The translations under genes were made by a program, and so were the position numbers. A model generated the notes under the pieces. The model was not told where the DNA came from. It saw only the letters and a list, made by a program, of their open reading frames with translations, and did no database searches. DNA of 64,000 nucleotides from Acanthochromis polyacanthus (lineage: Eukaryota > Chordata > Actinopteri > Pomacentridae), in NCBI RefSeq assembly GCF_021347895.1, contig NC_067113.1, positions 38,913,474-38,977,473 on the forward strand, written 5' to 3'. Below, one piece after another: positions 52,101 through 61,100 of this stretch. Every line of letters starts with the position of its first letter. Position 1 is the stretch's first letter.

Positions 52101-55100
52101 CAGTTTGTTACCACAGCTCACTCATCTAGTCAACACCTCATTGCAGACAGGAGTATTTCGAGACATTTTAAAAACTGCTGTGATAAAGCCTCTTTTGAAG
52201 AAAACTGGGCTCGACCCTTCAGTATTAAATAATTATCGGCCCATATCGAACATACCTTTTATAGCCAAGGTCCTGGAAAAAGTTGTCTACAAACAACTTA
52301 CTGACTTCATCTTACTTAATAAAAGCTTTGATGTTTTCCAATCAGGCTTTAGACCCTGCCACAGCACCGAAACAGCTTTAATTAAGGTAACAAATGACAT
52401 CAGGCCAAATTGGGATGCAGGCAAGGTCTCTATATTGGTGTTGCTGGACTTGAGTGCCGCATTTGATACGGTGGACCACAGGATCTTATTACAGAGATTG
52501 AAATATTCTGTGGGAATCCATGGTAAGGTCTTTGAGTGGTTTGCATCGTATTTTGAGAACAGAAAATACTTTGTTGAGATTGGAAACTGTGTCTCAGATC
52601 ACATGACTATGGCCTGTGGGGTCCCCCAAGGGTCAATTCTGGGACCGCTCTTGTTTAACTTGTACATGTTGCCATTATGGCAACTAATACGGGAAAACAA
52701 TGTTACTTATCATAATTATGCAGATGACACACAGATTTATGTGTGACTAACAGCAGATGAACTCAGTCCAGTGAACTCCCTTTATCATTGTATTGAGCAA
52801 ATTACCACGTGGATGCAGAATAACTTTCTCCAGCTAAATGTGGACAAAACTGAGGTTATAGTTTTTGGCCCACGAATTCAAAGAGAAAGGATTATTAGTC
52901 ACCTAGAAGCTCGCTCATTACAACCTAAAGATCAGGTTAGAAATCTAGGCGTGATCCTGGACTCAGATTTGAAATTCAGCTCTCAAATTAAATCCATGAT
53001 ATCTTCAGCTTTCTACCACTTAAAAAACTTAGCAAAGATTAAATCAATAGTCTCAAAACATGATTTGGAGATACTGATTCATGCGTTTGTTTCAAGTCGA
53101 TTGGATTATTGCAATGGCCTGTTCACTGGTCTTACAAAAGAAGCCATACAACAATTGCAAAGCATCCAAAATGCAGCTGCAAGGGTTCTGACTGGAACCA
53201 GGAAATATGACCACATTAGTCCAGTGCTTAGATCACTGCACTGGCTTCCTGTTGCCCAGAGAATAGACTTCAAGGCAGCTCTATTAGCCTATAAATCTCT
53301 TCATGGTCTTGCCCCACAGTACATTTCTGACATGTTAGTACCCTATGAACCATCCCGCACTCTGAGATCCTCAGGAAAGGGTCTTTTGGAGATTCCCAAA
53401 ATAAATTCAGAACGTGGTAAGAGTACATTTCAGTATCACGCGGTCTATATTTGGAATAGTCTTCCCATTGAAATTAAACAAGCCTCAACTTTGGCAATTT
53501 TTAAGTCCAAGCTGAAAACTTTTTTATTCTCTTGTGTTTATGGAAATTGAATTATTTAACTGTATTTTAATCTGTTTTAATGTAACTTTTATCAATTTGT
53601 TTTTATTTTGTTTTTGAATGTATATATGCCTTTACTGTAATGCACATTGGACTGTCACTGTTACATGAAAAGTGCAATACAAATAAAATTGCCTTGCCTT
53701 GCCACTGTAGACACATTTTACCTCACCGTAGACACATTTTACCTCACCGTAGACACATTTTACCTCACCGCAGACACATTTTACCTCACCGCAGACACAT
53801 TTTACCTCACCGTAGACACATTTTACCTCACCGTAGGCTCATTTTACCTCACCGCAGACACATTTTACCTCACCGCAGGCACATTTTACCTCACCGCAGG
53901 CACATTTTACCTCACCGTAGGCACATTTTACCTCACCGTAGGCACATTTTACCTCACCGTAGACACATTTTACCTCACCGTAGACACATTTTACCTCACC
54001 GCAGGCACATTTTACCTCACCGTAGGCACATTTTACCTCACCGTAGGCTCATTTTACCTCACCGTAGACACATTTTACCTCACCGTAGACACATTTTACC
54101 TCACGGTAGACACATTTTACCTCACGGTAGACACATTTTACCTCACTGTAGACACATTTTACCTCACTACAGGCTCATTTTACCTCACTACAGGTTCATT
54201 TTACCTCATTACAGGCTCATTTTACCTCACTATAGGTGCAGATTGCCTCATTTTTGCTCATTTTTCCTCATGTAGCTCAATTTTCTTCACTGTGGACTCA
54301 TTTTCCCCTCATTGTAGGCTACTTTGTCCTCTTTCTGAGCTTGTTTTCCATCACTGTCAGCTAATTTTTGATTCATTTTCCTTCACTCTGATGAAGCAAA
54401 ATGAGTCATAAACGTCCCTAAACTGCTGCTTTACTTTAGGTTTTTCTTTTCTTTCAGTTTTTCATGTCAGCTGTGTTTGTCTGACTCAGAATCGACCCTT
54501 AAAAACTCCTCTGAGGCGATGATATTTTTGTATTTATGATGAGCAAACGAAACTTGCGATCAGATTTGCGACACTGACGGAGCATCGTGTCGGGTGCGAC
54601 TCGTCGGGTTCGTCGGCTACGTGTCGGCCCGTTTCCTCAGCAGGAAGCTGCTTCTTCCAGCTCGTCTGATTGCCGACTGGCCGCCGTCCAGAGAGAACAA
54701 AACTCTCACAATCAGACGCTGGAAAAACATCCTGTTCTCACCGCCAGGAGCAGATCCTCCTTCCTATTCGGACCTCCAGAAACACTCTGATGTAACTGAT
54801 GGAGGCTGGAGGTGTTTAATCTGAAGGTTATGAAACTTCAGGAGGGAAACGAGCTGCAGCCAAGATTTAAAAGCTTTAAAAACGCACTAATGATGATAAA
54901 TGAGGTCTGATTTAACCGGAGAAATCCAGAAAATAGAAACTACAACCACTCTCAGGGGACAAAGATGTGGAATTAATCACATAAAAGGTTTTTTTTTATT
55001 CTTACATGGATAAAATTGTCTCATTGCAAGATTTAATGTTACTTTAAAGATGAAAAATAAAGATTGTGGCATCAAAAAATGTAAATAAAAGTAGTTTGAA

Positions 55101-58100
55101 GATTTATTAGAGGGATTCTTTGTAAAATCTAAAAAGGTGAAAATATTGAGCTAGTTAGACAAATTTATAAGATTATTAATGGACATTTAGTCAAAATTAA
55201 TACATTAAGTTACATTTAGGGGAAAAATGGCATTTATTTCAACAAAATGAAGAAAAATGTGGTGAAATTTAAAATATGAGCTTTATCAACTCAAAATGAA
55301 TAAATATTTGGTCAAATTTACACATTATAAGCTTTACTAAAACAAAAAATATGAGCTAATAAGACAAATCAATAGATTTTTAGTCAATTTAGGGAAAATG
55401 TGATATTTATTAAGCCTAAATGAAGAAAAATACTGTGAAATTAAACACAAAAAGACGTTTATTAACTCAAAATTAATAAATATTTAGTTAAATTTACAAA
55501 TTATGAGTTTTAATTAATTAAAATTATTGCCTAATTAGATACATTTTAAAAGATTATAAGATCAAGGAAGTGAAAATGATTAGATATTAAGTCAAATTTG
55601 GGGAAATAAGACATTTACTAAGTCAAAATGAAGAAAAATAGTGAAATTTAAAGCATAATGAGATTTATTAACTAAAATAAATAAATATTTAGTCAAAATA
55701 AAGAAAATTATAGTGAAATGTTAACATAATGAGATTTATTAACTCAAAATTAATCAATATTTAGTCAAATTCACAAGATTATGAGATTTAAGTAATCAAA
55801 ATTTGAAGAAAATTAGTGAAGTTTACAAGATTATAAAATGCACTAAGAAAAAATATATCACACCTAACAAAGTGGGGAATTTATTCAATTAAATAGAATA
55901 AAACTGAGCTACTGACGTTTATAAAGTTGAAACGGGGTAATTCTCTAAATCTAAATTATGATATTTATAATGCCAGAACAGTGTAAATTGTACATTTAAA
56001 TGAACATTCTGAGATAATAGTTGAGAATTACGCCTTAAACAACGATAAATACGATTATATCAGGTACTTAGGATGTATTAGGTTCTAATCATGAGACACT
56101 GAATCAGTCAGAAGGGACGTAAAGTTTATATAAATGTGCTGAAACATGCAGTAAAGTGGAAACGTCTGACGGAAGAACGTTTGGGTTTATGTGAGGAAAC
56201 ACCTTCCTTCTTACAAACACAGCAGCTCTGACAGACCTGAACAAACTAAACACTGCTGTAGAGGAAACCAACCAGGTCCTCATATAAGGTTCTAATAAAA
56301 CCACCAAACCAATAGAAGATGACATGAGAACATCACCAAGTTCATGAAGATCTCCTGGAGTCCAGTTAAATCCATCATTAACAGATGGAAGGAATATGGA
56401 ACATGAATAAATGTGACTAGAGCAGGACGTCCTCAAGACCTGAGAGACTGAGAAGAAATAGACTAGAGAGGGAGGCCACCAAGAGTCCTATGACTCCTCT
56501 GAAGGAGTTCCTGCTTCAGCAACTGAGATGAATCTGGACTAGAGTTCATCAGAAGACGTAGAGACTCTGAAGACACCCGGAAGAAGGTTCTTTGATCTGA
56601 GGCGACCAGGAAGGAGCTTTATGACCACCACAGTAGATTATATGCTTGATGGACACCAAACACTGAACATCATCACAAACACACCATCCCCACTGTGAAG
56701 CACAGTGGAGGCAGCATCATGATGTGAAGCACGGTGGTGGCAGCATCATGACGTGAAGCACGGTGGAGGCAGCATCATGACGTGAAGCACGGTGGAGGCA
56801 GCATCATGACGTGAAGCACGGTGGAGGCAGCATCATGACGTGAAGCACGGTGGAGGCAGCATCATGACGTGAAGCACGGTGGTGGCAGCATCATGACGTG
56901 AAGCACGGTGGTGGCAGCATCATGACGTGAAGCACGGTGGTGGCAGCATCATGACGTGAAGCACGGTGGTGGCAGCATCATGACGTGAAGCACGGTGGAG
57001 GCAGCATCATGACGTGAAGCACGGTGGTGGCAGCATCATGACGTGAAGCACGGTGGCGGCAGCATCATGACGTGAAGCACGGTGGAGGCAGCATCATGAT
57101 GTGAAGCATGGTGGAGGCAGCATCATGACGTGAAGCACGGTGGAGGCAGCATCATGATGTGAAGCATGGTGGAGGCAGCATCATGATGAAGCATGGTGGA
57201 GGCAGCATCATGATGAAGCACGGTGGAGGCAGTATCATGATGAAGCACGGTGGAGGCAGCATCATGATGAAGCACGGTGGTGGCAGCATCATGATGTGAA
57301 GCACGGTGGACGCAGCATCATGATGTGAAGCACGGTGGAGGCAGCATCATAATGTGAAGCACGGTGGTGGCAGCATCATAATGTGAAGCACGGTGGAGGC
57401 AGCATCATGATGTGAAGCACGGTGGAGGCAGTATCATGATGAAGCATGGTGGAGGCAGCATCATGATGAAGCACGGTGGAGGCAGTATCATGATGAAGCA
57501 CGGTGGAGGCAGCATCATGATGAAGCACGGTGGTGGCAGCATCATGATGTGAAGCACGGTGGACGCAGCATCATGATGTGAAGCACGGTGGAGGCAGCAT
57601 CATGATGTGAAGCACGGTGGTGGCAGCATCATAATGTGAAGCACGGTGGAGGCAGCATCATGATGTGAAGCACGGTGGAGGCAGTATCATGATGAAGCAT
57701 GGTGGAGGCAGCATCATGATGAAGCACGGTGGAGGCAGTATCATGATGTGAAGCACGGTGGTGGCAGCATCATGATGTGAAGCACGGTGGAGGCAGCATC
57801 ATGATGTGAAGCACGGTGGTGGCAACATCATGATGAAGCATGGTGGAGGCAGTATCATGATGAAGCATGGTGGAGGCAGCATCATGATGAAGCACGGTGG
57901 AGGCAGCATCATGATGTGAAGCACGGTGGAGGCAGTATCATGATGAAGCATGGTGGAGGCAGCATCATGATGAAGCACGGTGGAGGCAGCATCATGATGT
58001 GAAGCACGGTGGAGGCAGCATCATGATGTGAAGCACGGTGGTGGCAACATCATGATGAAGCATGGTGGAGGCAGTATCATGATGTGAAGCACAGTGGAGG

Positions 58101-61100
58101 CAGCATCATGATGAAGCACGGTGGAGGCAGCATCATGATATGAAGCACGGTGGAGGCAGCATCATGATGTGAAGCACGGTGGTGGCAACATCATGATGAA
58201 GCATGGTGGAGGCAGTATCATGATGTGAAGCACGGTGGTGGCAACATCATGATGAAGCATGGTGGAGGCAGTATCATGATGTCAAGCACGGTGGAGGCAG
58301 CATCATGATGTGAAGCACGGTGGAGGCAGCATCATGATGTGAAGCACGGTGGAGGCAGCATCATGATGTGAAGCACGGTGGAGGCAGCATCATGATGTGA
58401 AGCACGGTGGTGGCAACATCATGATGAAGCATGGTGGAGGCAGTATCATGATGTGAAGCACGGTGGAGGAGGCATCATGATGTGAAGCACGGTGGAGGCA
58501 GCATCATGATATGAAGCACGGTGGTGGCAACATCATGATGAAGCACGGTGGAGGCAGCATCATGATGTGAAGCATGGTGGAGGCAGCATCATGATGTGAA
58601 GCACGGTGGTGGCAACATCATGATGAAGCATGGTGGAGGCAGTATCATGATGTGAAGCACGGTGGTGGCAGCATCATGATGAAGCACGGTGGAGGCAGCA
58701 TCATGATATGAAGCACGGTGGTGGCAACATCATGATGAAGCATGGTGGAGGCAGTATCATGTGAAGCACGGTGGAGGCAGCATCATGATGTGAAGCACGG
58801 TGGTGGCAACATCATGATGAAGCATGGTGGAGGCAGTATCATGATGTGAAGCACGGTGGAGGCAGCATCATGATGTGAAGCACGGTGGAGGCAGCATCAT
58901 GATATGAAGCACGGTGGTGGCAACATCATGATGAAGCATGGTGGAGGCAGTATCATGATGTGAAGCACGGTGGAGGCAGCATCATGATGAAGCACGGTGG
59001 AGGCAGCATCATGATGTGAAGCACGGTGGTGGCAACATCATGATGAAGCATGGTGGAGGCAGTATCATGATGTGAAGCACGGTGGAGGCAGCATCATGAT
59101 GTGAAGCACGGTGGAGGCAGCATCATGATATGAAGCACGGTGGTGGCAACATCATGATGAAGCACGGTGGAGGCAGCATCATGATGTGAAGCATGGTGGA
59201 GGCAGCATCATGATGTGAAGCACGGTGGTGGCAACATCATGATGAAGCATGGTGGAGGCAGTATCATGATGTGAAGCACGGTGGTGGCAGCATCATGATG
59301 AAGCACGGTGGAGGCAGCATCATGATATGAAGCACGGTGGTGGCAACATCATGATGAAGCATGGTGGAGGCAGTATCATGATGTGAAGCACGGTGGTGGC
59401 AACATCATGATGAAGCATGGTGGAGGCAGTATCATGATGTGAAGCACGGTGGAGGCAGCATCATGATATGAAGCACGGTGGAGGCAGCATCATGATATGA
59501 AGCACGGTGGTGGCAACATCATGATGAAGCACGGTGGAGGCAGCATCATGATATGAAGCACGGTGGTGGCAACATCATGATGAAGCACGGTGGAGGCAGC
59601 ATCATGATATGAAGCACGGTGGTGGCAACATCATGATGAAGCACGGTGGAGGCAGCATCATGATGTGAAGCACGGTGGAGGCAGCATCATAATGTGAATA
59701 TCCTACTTATCTGTTTCTCTTGTTCTAATGTTTCTCACCTTTCTTGAAGTCCAGCGGCAGCTTTCATCCTGAAGGGGGAGGGGCAGGGCTTCAGCTCGTG
59801 ATTGGTCGTCACTGGGGCAACGCTGACCAGGGGGGCGGGGCAGTCGCCGTTGACGACCGGGACCAGAACAGAGCTACGAGAGAAAACAGAACAAATTCAG
59901 TCGATAAACCGTCGACGTTATCATTAAAAAAAAAAAAAAAAAAACCAAGATCCACAGCTAATAAATGGATCTCTGTTCATGGGCGACTTGTTCTGGAGCT
60001 TTCAGACGAAGCTCATAATTGAAAAACGATTTTTAAACAGCAGAAAAATTAGTGATTAAGTGGAAATAATGTCATTCATTGAAATTTTAACACAAACAGG
60101 AAGTTGTCTGTGATCCTCCACTCCAGTAGATGGCGCTGTCTAACTGAAAGAGACTAGTGAGGCCACCAAGACTCCTACACGCTGCTGTCTTTCTAGGCGG
60201 ACTCACCTGGGCAGCGGGACAGGTGGAGCGAGGCGGCGGCAGGCTGTGATTGGCTGCTGCAGGGGAATGGGCGTGGCTACAACAGGAGGGAGCTCAGCCT
60301 GGACCATGCTGCTTCCTGACGCCTGAAAACACAGGAAGTATGTATTTAGACATCCAGGTGTTTACAGGTAGATGTTTAGATGTTTACAGGTAAATGTTCA
60401 GGTGTTTGGGGGTCACCTTGGTGCCCTTTGACCTCTGGGCAGAGTCAGGAGGGAGGGTTGGGGTCAGGTGGAGGTCAGGGGGCGGAGCTTTGAGCTGTCT
60501 GTCAGAAACCTGAACCTTCTCCTTCAGTCGGAACAAAACCTGAAATTAAAACAAGAATCACTGGTGAAGAATCTGAGTTTTATTTATGTAAACATCGCAA
60601 TAAAGAATTTACAAACGTCCAACAGTCAAGTTGAAATCTTTTAAAGAGGAAAACGGAAAAACAAATTCATTTACACGTTAATATTTTAACTATTTTTGGT
60701 GCAAAATCTGTTGAACTTGAGATCCTTTATTTCAAATAAATGCTTTTTGAAAAATCCACTCATACAGACAAACATTTGGGATTTTTAAGGTTGTGCTGAC
60801 TTTATTGATGTTTTATTTTCTTTTTTCAACATTTTATTGTTCTTTTCTAAAGTTTTGTGTGTTTTAATGTCCTGTGAAACATCTTAAAACTCCAGTTTTG
60901 GAAGATGCAACAGGCACATAGTTTATTATTATTAGTAGTAGTAGTATCATTATTTTTATTATATTATTTTATTATTTTGTTATTATTATTATTAATATTT
61001 TTATGTGTCATTATTTTTAATAACAGGCTTTCTTGTTTAATCTACAGAATCATCCTTCAAACTTTAGAGGATGATACGAGTCACAATAATCTTTTAAATT

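Noticed and set aside
53640..54411. Open frames of 211 and 254 codons (HILPHRR and DTFYLTV repeats)
   Set aside because: They are readings of the 21-bp minisatellite; no protein family resemblance.
54587..54824. Plus-strand frames of 67-76 codons in a GC-richer patch of the ptprr intron
   Set aside because: No family resemblance, no splice support, and the two frames overlap each other.
56695..59698. CRISPR array
   Set aside because: Units are back to back with no unique spacers; eukaryotic context and clear transposase origin.
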